DNA of 64,000 nucleotides from an uncultured Collinsella sp. (GTDB taxonomy: Bacteria; Actinomycetota; Coriobacteriia; Coriobacteriales; Coriobacteriaceae). Shown here piece after piece: positions 8,184 to 17,197 of the stretch. Below the pieces are notes generated by a model. That model was not told the origin of the DNA, did no database searches, and saw nothing but the letters and a program-made list of their open reading frames with translations. Both the position numbers and the translations under genes were made by a program. The stretch covers positions 1-64,000 of the forward strand of contig CABRID010000001.1 of NCBI GenBank assembly GCA_902470895.1. The letters run 5' to 3'. How positions within the stretch are numbered: the stretch's first letter is position 1; every line of letters begins with the position of its first letter.

Positions 8184-9107
8184 ATGGATATCAGCCGCTT
8201 TGGCGAATTCGCCATCTTAGCGCAGTCACGCACGTTTCTTGATGCGGCGGAACTGCTTTTCATGTCGCAATCAACCCTCTCCAAGCACATCATGGCAATG
8301 GAGCACGAACTCGGCTGCAAGCTCATCGATCGAAGCCAGCGCCACGTAACACTCACCGCGCAAGGTGAAGCGCTCCTCCCCTATGCGCAAAAAATTGCGA
8401 CGCTTCAGCACCGCCATCTTGCCGCCATTCAAATAGGCGCAGGTGAGCCGCTCGAGCACCTCACCGTCGGTTCTATCCCCATTATGGCCCCTTATGGGAT
8501 CACGGACGCCGTCATCGATTTTCAGCAGGCGAACCCCTCATATTCTGTCGAGCTCATCGAGGGCGAGGGCGACACACTCAAGCGCATGCTCCTGCACGAG
8601 GACATTGACCTGGCCTTCATCCGTGACGGCGGCGCCATCGAGCCGGAGTTCAAAAAGATTCCCTTTACGACCGACCGGCTCGTGGCCGTCCTTCCGCTCG
8701 ACCATCTGCTCGCCGAACGTGACGCCGTTGAGATAGACGACCTTATCGACGAGAATTTCCTCATGCTTCCCCAAGGCTCGTTCGTAAGCGAGCTCGTCCT
8801 TTCCCTTTGTCGCGAAGCTGAATTTGGCCCACGTGTTACGTTCACCGGCAAACGAGCCGAGAACATCATCTCCCTTGTCGCGCGCGGCGCCGGCGTCTCA
8901 TTCCTCATGCGCAAGCCGGCGGAATCGCTTGCCAGCGGAAAGGTAGCCCTGGTGCCGCTTGAGCCCGCGACGACCTCCGAGGTCAGGCTCTACCTCAAGC
9001 GGAACGCCGCGCACTCGCAGGCGGTCGTCTCGTTCATCGGCTTCCTCCCCTACCGTCAGCTCCTGCAGGGCGACCGTACATCTTCCACCGCGGCACGACC
9101 GTCATAA
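8184..9107 (+). CDS. LysR-family transcriptional regulator
   Basis: A protein of 307 residues. The N-terminal winged helix (about 1-60) has FLDAAELLFMSQSTLSKHI and ELGCKLIDRSQRHVTLT, followed by a linker helix and a periplasmic-binding-like effector domain from about residue 90. GGAGG precedes the ATG. It follows the deformylase-like gene closely and converges on the PTS cluster. Its target is unknown; control of the leftward PTS cluster is possible but there is no shared divergent promoter. Confidence 0.9.
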   Translation: MDISRFGEFAILAQSRTFLDAAELLFMSQSTLSKHIMAMEHELGCKLIDRSQRHVTLTAQGEALLPYAQKIATLQHRHLAAIQIGAGEPLEHLTVGSIPIMAPYGITDAVIDFQQANPSYSVELIEGEGDTLKRMLLHEDIDLAFIRDGGAIEPEFKKIPFTTDRLVAVLPLDHLLAERDAVEIDDLIDENFLMLPQGSFVSELVLSLCREAEFGPRVTFTGKRAENIISLVARGAGVSFLMRKPAESLASGKVALVPLEPATTSEVRLYLKRNAAHSQAVVSFIGFLPYRQLLQGDRTSSTAARPS

Positions 9108-9169
9108 TCCCCGCTGCTCCACAACCGCAGACCTGTGTCCGCAAACACGCTGACAACGGCACATAATAC

Positions 9170-9210
9170 AAATATGCCTCGGGCGGCACGTCGCCGTCCG
9201 AGGCATATTT
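9170..9210. terminator. Bidirectional terminator
   Basis: AAATATGCCTCGG at 9170-9182 pairs exactly with CCGAGGCATATTT at 9198-9210. It lies between the convergent LysR gene and the PTS gene, with A- and T-rich flanks suitable for both directions. Confidence 0.8.
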
Positions 9211-9230
9211 AGTTAAAGTGCGCAGAAAGA

Positions 9231-10673
9231 CTAGTCCACCGAGATGTTGAGTGCCTTACCGCCCTCGTCCTTCTTGGTACCGATCACCATAGCGGCGACA
9301 AGAGCCAGAACGAAAGCGACCACACCGGAGATGACAAGGCCGATAAAGCCCGTGTCGATGCCGGCAGGGTTAATAAAGCTCGGGAAACCGAGCGGGCCGG
9401 AGGCGCCGAAGGCATAGAGCTTGGCACCCATGAGGCCGGCAATGGCGCCGCCTACACCAGCGGAAATAAAGGTTGCCCACATAAGGCGCTTACGCGGCAG
9501 CAAGATGGCGTAAAGCGCAGGCTCGTTGACACCGAAAATCGAAGAGACAAGGGCGGGAATGTTGACGGCAGCATTTTCCTCGGAGTCCTTGGTTCGGATG
9601 ATCATGCCAAGCACAGCGCCGGCGATGGCACAACCGCCTGCATACACGAGCGGGTTAATGAGGTCATAGCCGTAGGTTGCGACATCGAGGAACCACAGCG
9701 GGATGATACCCCAGTGCAGGCCGAACATGACGAGCAGGCTCCAGAACGTGCCGATGACGAAGCCGGCGATGGCGGGTTGGAAGTTGATGAGCATCAGAAT
9801 GATCTGGGCAACGATGTTGGAGAGGACCGTCATGACCGGACCGACCACAAGCAGGCCAAGGATGCCGCAAATGAGGAGCGTCAGGATGTTGGAGAAGAAC
9901 GAGCTCACAAGCGCGGGCAGCGCGTTAGAAAGGGCCTTGTGTACCTTGGAGGCAATCCAGACGATAAAGATCGCAGGCAGAATCGTCGATGAGTAATTCT
10001 GCATGATCAGCGGGATGCCAAAAATATCACCGTAGACATTGGACTCGAAGACCGTGCCGGCGCCGAGCGTGTAGAGCGGATCTCCGCCCATAAGGCCAAC
10101 GAGCGTCGGGTAGACGAGGATACCACCGAGCGCCATTCCCATAACGGGCTTAAGTCCGAACTTCTTGGCCGACGTCCAGCCAATGATTAGCGGAAAGTAA
10201 TAGAAGACCGAATCTCCGATTGCCGAGAGCGTCACATAGGTATTGCTGTCCTTGGCAAGCCAACCGGCAACCGTGCAGAGCGCGAGCATCGACTTGATAA
10301 AGCCACCGGCCATAAGCACGCCAAGAACCGGCTGCAGAATCTCGGAAATGATGGCGAGCAGGCGCGAGAACGGATCGCCCTTCTTGACATTGTCGCCCTC
10401 ATCGATATCGAGCGCGGGCTTGGTGTCGAACCCGCCAATCTGAACAAGGTCGTTGTAGACAGCCTCGACAGTGGCACCAATCACGACCTGATACTGTCCG
10501 CCAGCCTGGATGACGTCAACGACGCCCTTCGTCGCCTTAAGTTCATTGGTCTGGGCAAGTGATTCATCCTTGAGGTGGAAGCGGAGACGCGTAATGCAGT
10601 GGCTCACGTCTAACACATTGTCTCGACCACCGACCTTTGTGATGATTTCATCGCAAAGCTTCTGGTATTTCAT
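9231..10673 (-). CDS. PTS beta-glucoside-type IIBC permease
   Basis: A protein of 480 residues. The IIB domain (about 1-85) carries the phosphorylated Cys26 in LDVSHCITRLRF. The IIC membrane domain (about 105-470) includes GLHWGIIPLW and IFGVNEPALYAILLP. Members such as BglP usually add a C-terminal IIA, which is absent here, so IIA must come from elsewhere. AAGGAGAATTCC precedes the ATG. It is the last gene of a leftward cluster with two ceramidase-like proteins and an amidohydrolase-fold protein. The 193-base gap upstream may hold its own promoter. The sugar is unknown. Confidence 0.92.
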   Translation of the reverse strand: MKYQKLCDEIITKVGGRDNVLDVSHCITRLRFHLKDESLAQTNELKATKGVVDVIQAGGQYQVVIGATVEAVYNDLVQIGGFDTKPALDIDEGDNVKKGDPFSRLLAIISEILQPVLGVLMAGGFIKSMLALCTVAGWLAKDSNTYVTLSAIGDSVFYYFPLIIGWTSAKKFGLKPVMGMALGGILVYPTLVGLMGGDPLYTLGAGTVFESNVYGDIFGIPLIMQNYSSTILPAIFIVWIASKVHKALSNALPALVSSFFSNILTLLICGILGLLVVGPVMTVLSNIVAQIILMLINFQPAIAGFVIGTFWSLLVMFGLHWGIIPLWFLDVATYGYDLINPLVYAGGCAIAGAVLGMIIRTKDSEENAAVNIPALVSSIFGVNEPALYAILLPRKRLMWATFISAGVGGAIAGLMGAKLYAFGASGPLGFPSFINPAGIDTGFIGLVISGVVAFVLALVAAMVIGTKKDEGGKALNISVD

Positions 10674-10866
10674 GGAATTCTCCTTTTTCTGAGCGGGGTA
10701 TAGCATCGATTTCAGGCCTCCGTAGTCGACGTGGGAGGGCAAGGAACCCGCTTCCCCCTTTGTAATCCGCGGACGCACGTACGCCCGGGATGGGAAACGG
10801 CAGAGAAGATGGAAGATGCCGATCACATGGCAGGGAGCCTCATTGGCCCATGTCACGCAATCAGGT

Positions 10867-11985
10867 CTACAGACGCGAATCTGCTGCGCCGAGAAGTCTC
10901 GTCGTCTGGCAGAACTTGTCACACAGACGTTCCGGTTCGCCCTGGGGAATCTGAGTACGCTCGGTCTCAAAGGAGAGGCCGTACTCGCGTGCCGGAAGGA
11001 AATACTCGAAATAGCCGTTGGTGTAACCGCAAACTATTCCCTCGACCGGGCATTCGCGCTTCATGCGAATACCCAGGTCGCTGCCGAGCTCACTCGGGAA
11101 CACAAAGAGATGCAGGCCGCCCAAACTGATGACGGCACACTTAAGCGTGAGCGAAAAGTCGTCATGGGCAACGGTGTGATAGAACGTCTGAGGCTCGATG
11201 CGGTCGAGAACGACCTCGCGATCGAGCTTGATCTGGGAAATCGCCTCGGCAAGACCGGTCGAAACGCGCTCGACCTCGGGAATGCCGCGTCCCTGGCGAA
11301 AATTGCGGTCGCTACAGTCGCCAGCAGCACCGACGACCATGGCCGGATAGTAACCAAGACTCTGAGCGAGCTTTTTGCCGGTAAGACCGGCGAGTTCGCT
11401 CGTGAGCTCCGTGCAGTCGGGTCCGACGCAAGCGGAATGCACCGCCCAGTTCACAAAGCCCGCAAATGGCTTGCCTTCGGTATCGAAGAACGATACGACA
11501 ATGACCTCATTGTCGGCGAGTTCACCTGGGATGATGCGGTTGTCGTAGAAACCGGTGATGACCTGCTTGCCCAAGCGACAAATCGCGGGCTGTGCGTTGG
11601 CGCGGCACTCCTCAAAGCATTGGCAAATGGTATCGAGGAACCAGCGGTAGTAGTTCTCGTCGAATTTTCCCGTCCACCAGCTGCGGTGGTAAGCGACGAT
11701 TGAAGTATGGTCGTGCGTCGCCGAGAGCAAAACGCAGTCACGGTCGATTCCATAGCGCTCGGCGAGCATTGTCTTGACTTCCTCGGCCATGCTTTCCTCG
11801 AACTCGAGGACATCGGCATTAAAAAGAAACACTTCACGTTCGCCTTGCTGGAAGAGGATGGCGTTGGCGAAGACGTCATCATGGACGCCCGTCGCAGGTT
11901 CAAGACGGTTGGGAAGATTGCGGTAGCCAATCAGGTAGATGTCGCCCTGTGGGGTAATTTTGCGGCGCGCGTGTCCAATGTTCAT
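10867..11985 (-). CDS. Neutral-ceramidase-like hydrolase, cytoplasmic
   Basis: A protein of 372 residues resembling the N-terminal catalytic domain of neutral/alkaline ceramidases. The family's zinc ligands and nucleophile can be placed: THDHTS (His91, His93), NWAVHSACVG (His183), GAAGDCSDRN (Ser225), FPSELGSD (Glu299) and GYTNGYFEYF (Tyr near 325-328). The C-terminal Ig-like domain of true ceramidases is missing and no signal peptide is seen, so the substrate is probably a small amide or ester inside the cell, perhaps the PTS product. The ATG has AAGGAGAACG upstream, and the paralogue ends 18 bases upstream. Confidence 0.8.
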   Translation of the reverse strand: MNIGHARRKITPQGDIYLIGYRNLPNRLEPATGVHDDVFANAILFQQGEREVFLFNADVLEFEESMAEEVKTMLAERYGIDRDCVLLSATHDHTSIVAYHRSWWTGKFDENYYRWFLDTICQCFEECRANAQPAICRLGKQVITGFYDNRIIPGELADNEVIVVSFFDTEGKPFAGFVNWAVHSACVGPDCTELTSELAGLTGKKLAQSLGYYPAMVVGAAGDCSDRNFRQGRGIPEVERVSTGLAEAISQIKLDREVVLDRIEPQTFYHTVAHDDFSLTLKCAVISLGGLHLFVFPSELGSDLGIRMKRECPVEGIVCGYTNGYFEYFLPAREYGLSFETERTQIPQGEPERLCDKFCQTTRLLGAADSRL

Positions 11986-12003
11986 GCACGTTCTCCTTCT
12001 GTG

Positions 12004-13251
12004 TCACGCCGCATTCAAGGCGGCAATGATGATTTCGACGAGGCGCTCATGGGATCCGGCGGCAAAACCTGAGTTCATAGCCTCATAGGTGATTTTTTCG
12101 TACGCGTCGGGAGCCGGTAGGTACTTCTGTCCGCCGTTGACGAGCGTGGCAAAGAACACAGAGCCGGACCGGGCGGCGCGCACAGTGGCGCCGAATGCAC
12201 TCGAGACCTCGGGTTGTACGCCGACAAGCTCGACGTTTCCCAGCCGGAGCAGATAGACCCTCGTGCGCTGCTCGCCAGCGGCATGAAACTCATACGTTCG
12301 GTGCGGAGCCAAAGAGTGAAAATCGGCGCGTGTCTGAGCGGGCAGGAGAACGTCGACCGTGCGGGCATCGATGCCGGTAGCGTCATCCTCACGCGCCATG
12401 CGAGCGGCTTCGATCAAAGCATTGCCCAAGGCCTGCCCCTGCTGGTGCAGCATGCGGTATCCGTCCTCATGGGCATCGACCGTCTGCTTAACGCCGGCCG
12501 CATCGAACATGACGTTCATGGCGCGCTCCGCCGGACCTTGGTCGCCCGCGGCGCCTGGCAGCAACAGGGCAACGCCGCCCAGCTCGCGCTCGAGTGACAT
12601 GGCGGCAAAACCAAAGAGGTCTCCGCTCGCCATGCGCCTCCCCTCGGAGTCGCGCGACCCGTCGAGCACGGAGGACTGAACGTCCGCCGTCGCGAGCACG
12701 GCAACATACTCGCCCCCGGCATCCCTTATGGCGAGTACGGGCATCGTGTGGTCGGCAAACCCCCTGGGATTCGAGCCCAACCACCAGCCGGCAGGCGTCT
12801 CAATGTCGCGATTAACGTTCACGGGGCATTCGCCCTCCACAGTGGCGAGCGTGGCAGAGTGAATGCCCGCAACAGCGCGCTCGACAGCCGTGCGGGCGGC
12901 AGCGACGAGCGCTGCGCGATAGCGCTCGTTGCAATTGCGGGTAGCATCGTCGGCAAGATGCCCGGAAGTGCGGACGTGAGGCATGGAAAACGTGTGGGTA
13001 GGAACCACCCAAGAATAAGCACCGCTGCAATTGGCGGCATCCTCAACAACCTCACGCAGATCGGCGAGTAGAGCCGGAGCGATCGAGGTGACCTCAAGCG
13101 AAAGGACGCAGGCGCGTCGCCCCGTCCCCTCGATGATAAGGGCACGGGCGAAGACCTCATGACGGAGTTCGTCGAAACCGTCGAACGGCAACACGTCCCC
13201 AAGATCGATGGCCACACGAGCGGCCCCAGCCCTCATCTCTCCTTCGCCCAT
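12004..13251 (-). CDS. Divergent ceramidase-like paralogue
   Basis: A protein of 415 residues with the same overall order as its downstream neighbour: VVPTHTFSMPHVR, GAAGDQGPAER, VGVQPEVSSAFG and LVNGGQKYLPAPDAYE. The position of the catalytic Ser reads GDQG instead of GDxS, and the second zinc His segment reads TADVQSSVLDG with no His. It may therefore be a non-hydrolytic partner or have changed chemistry. The ATG at 13251 with GAGGGGAG is preferred to the longer in-frame extension that runs into the upstream gene. It sits between the amidohydrolase and the intact paralogue in one operon. Confidence 0.75.
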   Translation of the reverse strand: MGEGEMRAGAARVAIDLGDVLPFDGFDELRHEVFARALIIEGTGRRACVLSLEVTSIAPALLADLREVVEDAANCSGAYSWVVPTHTFSMPHVRTSGHLADDATRNCNERYRAALVAAARTAVERAVAGIHSATLATVEGECPVNVNRDIETPAGWWLGSNPRGFADHTMPVLAIRDAGGEYVAVLATADVQSSVLDGSRDSEGRRMASGDLFGFAAMSLERELGGVALLLPGAAGDQGPAERAMNVMFDAAGVKQTVDAHEDGYRMLHQQGQALGNALIEAARMAREDDATGIDARTVDVLLPAQTRADFHSLAPHRTYEFHAAGEQRTRVYLLRLGNVELVGVQPEVSSAFGATVRAARSGSVFFATLVNGGQKYLPAPDAYEKITYEAMNSGFAAGSHERLVEIIIAALNAA

Positions 13252-13277
13252 GGCAGATACTCCCCTCTGATTGCCGC

Positions 13278-14312
13278 TCACTCGACACCGTACAGTTGCT
13301 GCGCCGTACCGCCAAGCACAAGGTCGCTGTCTGTATCGCTCAGATTTGCAGCGCGAACGCAGGCGACACCCTCGGTGAGCCACTCGCGTTTGACGGGATA
13401 GCTCGTGCCAAAAACAATATGGTCTGCACCCAGCACGTCAACCGCGCAGGCGAGGAGTGTCTTGCCCCAAGGCTGGGCATGGGACATGTCGAAATAGATG
13501 TTGTTCTCGAGGTGCCTAGAAACGGTCTCGGTATCGACCTGAAAACGGCCAGAAGCATCAGGGCGCTTGGGACCATGAGGCAGCAGCATCTCCTTGAACG
13601 CAAAGTATGCGCCGCCGAGCATGGAGTGGACCATCTTGATATTGGGATAGCGCTCAAAGAAATCACCAAAGATCTCTCGGCCGATCGCCGTAGTTTGGTC
13701 GACGCAGCGGCCATAAGAGCGGCGAAGGTTGTCGTACGCGAGAAGCGACTCGTTCTCGACCGGCACGGGAACATGGTGCACGTAAACGGTGACATGGCGT
13801 TCGTTCAGGTGCTCGAAAAAGCTCGAGAAGACCTGGTCGTCGAGATAGCGCTTGCCGTAGTGAGCGCAGAGCTGCACGCCCGCAAAACCATCGTCGAGCC
13901 TGCGGTCGAGCTCCTCCAAATTCGCTTTGGTGCCAAAGGGCGGCACGGCGACAAGCGGAATCAGACGGCCATTTGACGCCTTCGCGTCAGCAGCCATACC
14001 GTCGTTGAAACGCCGGCACATCTCGAGCGACATCCACTCGTGGCAGCCGGGGAGCTTGAGGATCGCCTTGTCGACCCCCGCCTCATCCATATCGGCCAAG
14101 CGCTTCTCGAGGGTGTAGTCGCCCTCAATGTAGTTAAGACCCGGAGAACCGGCGGGCATCTCGATCACGATCTGTCGTTTGCCGGCGGAATTCATGGTCA
14201 GATAGCCTTCGGTGTCATAGGCGCGGGGTACCTCGGCCAAAAACTGTTCGCAGAGCGTCTCGTCATGAAAGATGTGCTCGTCGAACCAGTAGGAATTTGC
14301 ATCGATAATCAT
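13278..14312 (-). CDS. Amidohydrolase-fold protein lacking canonical metal motif
   Basis: A protein of 344 residues with the TIM-barrel pattern of the amidohydrolase-2 family (decarboxylase/lactonase-like): LADMDEAGVDKAIL, FAGVQLCAHYG, VTVYVHHVPV, IKMVHSMLGG and a C-terminal FGTSYPVKREW. The N-terminal HxH motif is replaced by IIDANSYWFDE, and the usual Asp of FGTDYP is Ser. A few relatives are metal-independent, so activity is open. It is the first gene of the leftward cluster, with a palindrome at 14394-14410 in its promoter region. Confidence 0.75.
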   Translation of the reverse strand: MIIDANSYWFDEHIFHDETLCEQFLAEVPRAYDTEGYLTMNSAGKRQIVIEMPAGSPGLNYIEGDYTLEKRLADMDEAGVDKAILKLPGCHEWMSLEMCRRFNDGMAADAKASNGRLIPLVAVPPFGTKANLEELDRRLDDGFAGVQLCAHYGKRYLDDQVFSSFFEHLNERHVTVYVHHVPVPVENESLLAYDNLRRSYGRCVDQTTAIGREIFGDFFERYPNIKMVHSMLGGAYFAFKEMLLPHGPKRPDASGRFQVDTETVSRHLENNIYFDMSHAQPWGKTLLACAVDVLGADHIVFGTSYPVKREWLTEGVACVRAANLSDTDSDLVLGGTAQQLYGVE

Positions 14313-14393
14313 TGGTTGGAACCGCCTTTCATCTTGTTGAAAACATTCTAGAAAAGCAGGTACCCGGACATCAATTCCAGCTTAAGCCCACTG

Positions 14394-14410
14394 TATTCCA
14401 TTTTGGAATA
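14394..14410 (-). promoter_or_regulatory. Palindromic operator candidate upstream of the hydrolase cluster
   Basis: TATTCCA at 14394-14400 and TGGAATA at 14404-14410 form a perfect 7-bp inverted repeat with a 3-base spacer. It lies 82 bases upstream of the amidohydrolase start, where an operator for the cluster would be expected. The regulator is unknown. Confidence 0.45.
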
Positions 14411-14480
14411 GAACTTACCGCTCACACGCGAACCTCGCCCGCTCAACGAGACAAGCGCTAACAGCACGGGCTTAGACAGA

Positions 14481-14517
14481 AAACGGTCGGCCCGCATCCG
14501 TTGCGGGCCGACCGTTT
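14481..14517 (-). terminator. Terminator after the aminotransferase gene
   Basis: AAACGGTCGGCCCGC at 14481-14495 pairs exactly with GCGGGCCGACCGTTT at 14503-14517, just beyond the stop of the leftward aminotransferase gene. Confidence 0.8.
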
Positions 14518-14538
14518 CATTACAGGCTACCTTTGCCG

Positions 14539-16059
14539 TTACGCCTGGCGGTAATGGTCAAAGAAGTCGGCGAGGTCTTCGAGGGACTCTTTGAGTACTT
14601 CCATGCGTGGCAGGTACACGATGCGGAAGTGATCGGGCTCGGCCCAGTTAAAGCCGCCGCCGCGCGTGATCAGAATCTTCTTCTCGTGCAGCAGGTCGAG
14701 GGCAAACTGCTCGTCATCGGTGATGTTGAACTTTTTAACATCCATCTTGGGGAAGATGTAGAACGCCGCACGCGGCTTAACCACCGAGATGCCGTCAATC
14801 TTGTTGAGCGCCTCATACACAAAGTTGCGCTGCTCGTAGACACGGCCGCCGGGACGGATGTAGTCGTTAACGGACTGATGGCCGCCGAGCGCCGTCTGGA
14901 CGATCGACTGAGCCGGCACGTTGGAGCACAGGCGCATGTTGGAGAGCATGTTGATGCCCATGATGAAGTCGCTCATGCAGCGCTGGTTGCCCGAAAGCAC
15001 CATCCAGCCAATGCGATAGCCCGCGATCATGTGCGACTTGGACAGACCGCTAAAGGTGACACAGGGCAGATCGGGGGCGAGCGAGGCAATCGAGACGTGC
15101 TCGTAGCCGTCCATGCACAGGCGGTCGTAGATCTCATCGGCAAAGATCATCAGCTGATGCCTGCGTGCAATCTCGACGATGCCCTCGAGCACCTCGCGCG
15201 GATAGACAGAGCCCGTGGGGTTGTTGGGGTTGATGATGACGAGGGCTTTGGTCGCGCTCGTAATCTTGGACTCCATATCCTCCAGGTCGGGATACCAATC
15301 CGCCTGCTCATCGCACAGATAATGTACGGGATGACCGCCAGCAAGGGTAGCGCACGCCGTCCAGAGCGGATAGTCGGGGCTGGGGATCAGAATCTCGTCG
15401 CCATTGTCGAGCAGCGCGTTCATCGAAAGCTGAATGAGCTCGGACACGCCGTTGCCCGTGTAGATATGCTCCATCTGAACGTTGGGCAGGCCTTTGATCT
15501 GCGAATACTGCATGATCGCCTTGCGCGCGGAGAACAGGCCACGCGAGTTGGAATAGCCTTCGCAGTCGGGCAGCTGCTGGCGCATGTCCTTGATGACCTC
15601 ATCGGGCGTGCGGAAACCGAAGGGCGCCGGGTTGCCGATATTGAGCTTGAGGATGCGCTCGCCCTCGTCCTCCATACGGGCGGCCTCGTCGACGACGGGA
15701 CCGCGCACGTCATACAGGACGTTATCGAGCTTGGTGGATTTAGAAAAAGTACGCATGGTGGTGCTCCTTGCAATTTGAGCTGAGGGATGGGGTTCGGGTT
15801 TGGAATCGTTGCGGGGTGATGATGCCTCGCCTTGATCGGCGTCGCCGGCAAGCAGCCAGGTAACATCGACCTCCAAAATACGGGCGAGCAGCTCAGCCAC
15901 ATCGCGCCGCGGGATCGTCTTGCCGCTCACATATTGGCTCATCTGACTCTTGCCGAGTTTTTTGCCGAGCATCTCCGATGCGCGGATCACGTCCGACTGG
16001 CGAACGTCGCGATCGGACATAGCCTGTCGCAGGCGATCGCTAAACGTCTCTTGGGCCAC
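14539..16059 (-). CDS. XRE helix-turn-helix fused to alanine-type aminotransferase
   Basis: A protein of 506 residues. Residues 1-80 are a lambda-repressor-like helix-turn-helix (MSQYVSGKTIPRRDVAELLARIL). A linker follows, then a complete class I aminotransferase from about 105, similar to AlaA. PLP contacts include IINPNNPTGS, FADEIYDR and the Schiff-base Lys in TFSGLSKSH. This suggests an enzyme that also controls its own promoter. GTG at 16059 with AAGGAGG is chosen over an upstream ATG. Several TTGAAC boxes lie just upstream. Similar fusions occur in bifidobacteria and coriobacteria, to my knowledge. Confidence 0.9.
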   Translation of the reverse strand: MAQETFSDRLRQAMSDRDVRQSDVIRASEMLGKKLGKSQMSQYVSGKTIPRRDVAELLARILEVDVTWLLAGDADQGEASSPRNDSKPEPHPSAQIARSTTMRTFSKSTKLDNVLYDVRGPVVDEAARMEDEGERILKLNIGNPAPFGFRTPDEVIKDMRQQLPDCEGYSNSRGLFSARKAIMQYSQIKGLPNVQMEHIYTGNGVSELIQLSMNALLDNGDEILIPSPDYPLWTACATLAGGHPVHYLCDEQADWYPDLEDMESKITSATKALVIINPNNPTGSVYPREVLEGIVEIARRHQLMIFADEIYDRLCMDGYEHVSIASLAPDLPCVTFSGLSKSHMIAGYRIGWMVLSGNQRCMSDFIMGINMLSNMRLCSNVPAQSIVQTALGGHQSVNDYIRPGGRVYEQRNFVYEALNKIDGISVVKPRAAFYIFPKMDVKKFNITDDEQFALDLLHEKKILITRGGGFNWAEPDHFRIVYLPRMEVLKESLEDLADFFDHYRQA

Positions 16060-16080
16060 TAGAACCTCCTTGCTGGCAAA

Positions 16081-16160
16081 GTTCAATTTATAGAACACGA
16101 ATTGAACCATGGTTCAATTTAGCAAGCAGTATAACGCCGTACCTCATTCGGAAGTTCAAT
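16081..16160. promoter_or_regulatory. Operator array of GTTCAATT boxes
   Basis: ATTGAACCATGGTTCAAT at 16101-16118 is a perfect 18-bp palindrome. Further half-sites GTTCAATT occur at 16081-16088 and 16153-16160. The array is immediately upstream of the HTH-aminotransferase fusion and is its probable autoregulatory site. Confidence 0.65.
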
Positions 16161-16221
16161 TTCATAAGAAAACGTACCGAACTCCGAGATTTGCCCAAAG
16201 CGGACAATGACATGCACGCGT

Positions 16222-17079
16222 TTAGAGGTATTCAAGGAATCGAGCAGTGGCAAGCGAAACGTCGGCCGTTCGATATATGGCGTTGATCTGCCGATGAGGA
16301 TGTCCCTCGAGTGGGCGCACGGCAACATCGAACTGACAGCGGCGCAAGATGAGCGCGGGAAGAATGCTCACGCCCAGGCCGTCCTCAACCATGGCCATAA
16401 TCGCATAGTCATCCCAGGTCGACAGCTTGGAGCGCACCGTCAGCCCCGCCCGACGGAACAGCGGCGTAATCTCGTCATCGGTACCTCGTTCTAGCAGAAT
16501 AAACTGCTCGTTGGCCAAATCGGCAAGAGAGACGACCCCCGCCGTGGCAAGCAAAGAGTCTGCCGGCACTACTGCCATCAACTCGTCGCGCACCAAAGAC
16601 CGCGATGCCATGCCGTTTTCTCGGGGCTCACGCGGGATAAAGCCCAGGTCGCAGCGGCCTTCCGCCACCCATTGCTCAATCTCGGAGTAATCACCCATCA
16701 GCAGCTCGTAATCGACATCCGGATGATCGGCGCGAAAGCGCGCAATCACCGGCGGCAGCACGTGGGTCGCCACGCTCGAAAACGTACCGATGCAGATTTT
16801 GCCGCGCATGAGCCCGCGCATCTCATCCACGCGTCGCTGCAGGCGGCCAAACTCCTCGCATAACGCCTCAACCGCAGGCATAACTTGCCGTCCATCGGCA
16901 GAAAGTACTACGCCCTCGCGACTGCGGTCGAGCACCTTAAAGCCCCAGTCGGCCTCGAGATCGGCCACCATGCGGCTCACGCCCGACTGCGAATAGCTCA
17001 GGCGCTCGGCGGCGCGCGTAAAACTGCCGGCGCGCACGGTCTCGAGCAGCACCTGCATCTTTTGAATATTCGTTTCCAC
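16222..17079 (-). CDS. LysR-family regulator divergent from an EamA exporter
   Basis: A protein of 285 residues with an N-terminal winged helix (AGSFTRAAERLSYSQSGVSRMV) and a substrate-binding-like domain from about residue 90 (IGTFSSVATHVLPPVIARF). The start is GTG at 17079, with AGGTGGAGGGG upstream. It is transcribed divergently from the EamA transporter at 17198, the classic layout for control of that exporter. A close analogue of the pair occurs at 48.2-50.1 kb. Confidence 0.92.
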   Translation of the reverse strand: METNIQKMQVLLETVRAGSFTRAAERLSYSQSGVSRMVADLEADWGFKVLDRSREGVVLSADGRQVMPAVEALCEEFGRLQRRVDEMRGLMRGKICIGTFSSVATHVLPPVIARFRADHPDVDYELLMGDYSEIEQWVAEGRCDLGFIPREPRENGMASRSLVRDELMAVVPADSLLATAGVVSLADLANEQFILLERGTDDEITPLFRRAGLTVRSKLSTWDDYAIMAMVEDGLGVSILPALILRRCQFDVAVRPLEGHPHRQINAIYRTADVSLATARFLEYL

Positions 17080-17197
17080 GGCACCCCTCCACCTTTGCAT
17101 GAGTTTTTGTCATGTTAGCCATGCATTATATTCGCTTTTCTTCTATTGCCAGTTCGCCCATAGTGAACATGCTCGAATATAGAGGGGACGGAAGCGC

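Noticed and set aside
14539..16059. MocR-type regulator for the HTH-aminotransferase fusion
   Set aside because: The N-terminal domain is a lambda-repressor/XRE helix-turn-helix, not a GntR winged helix.
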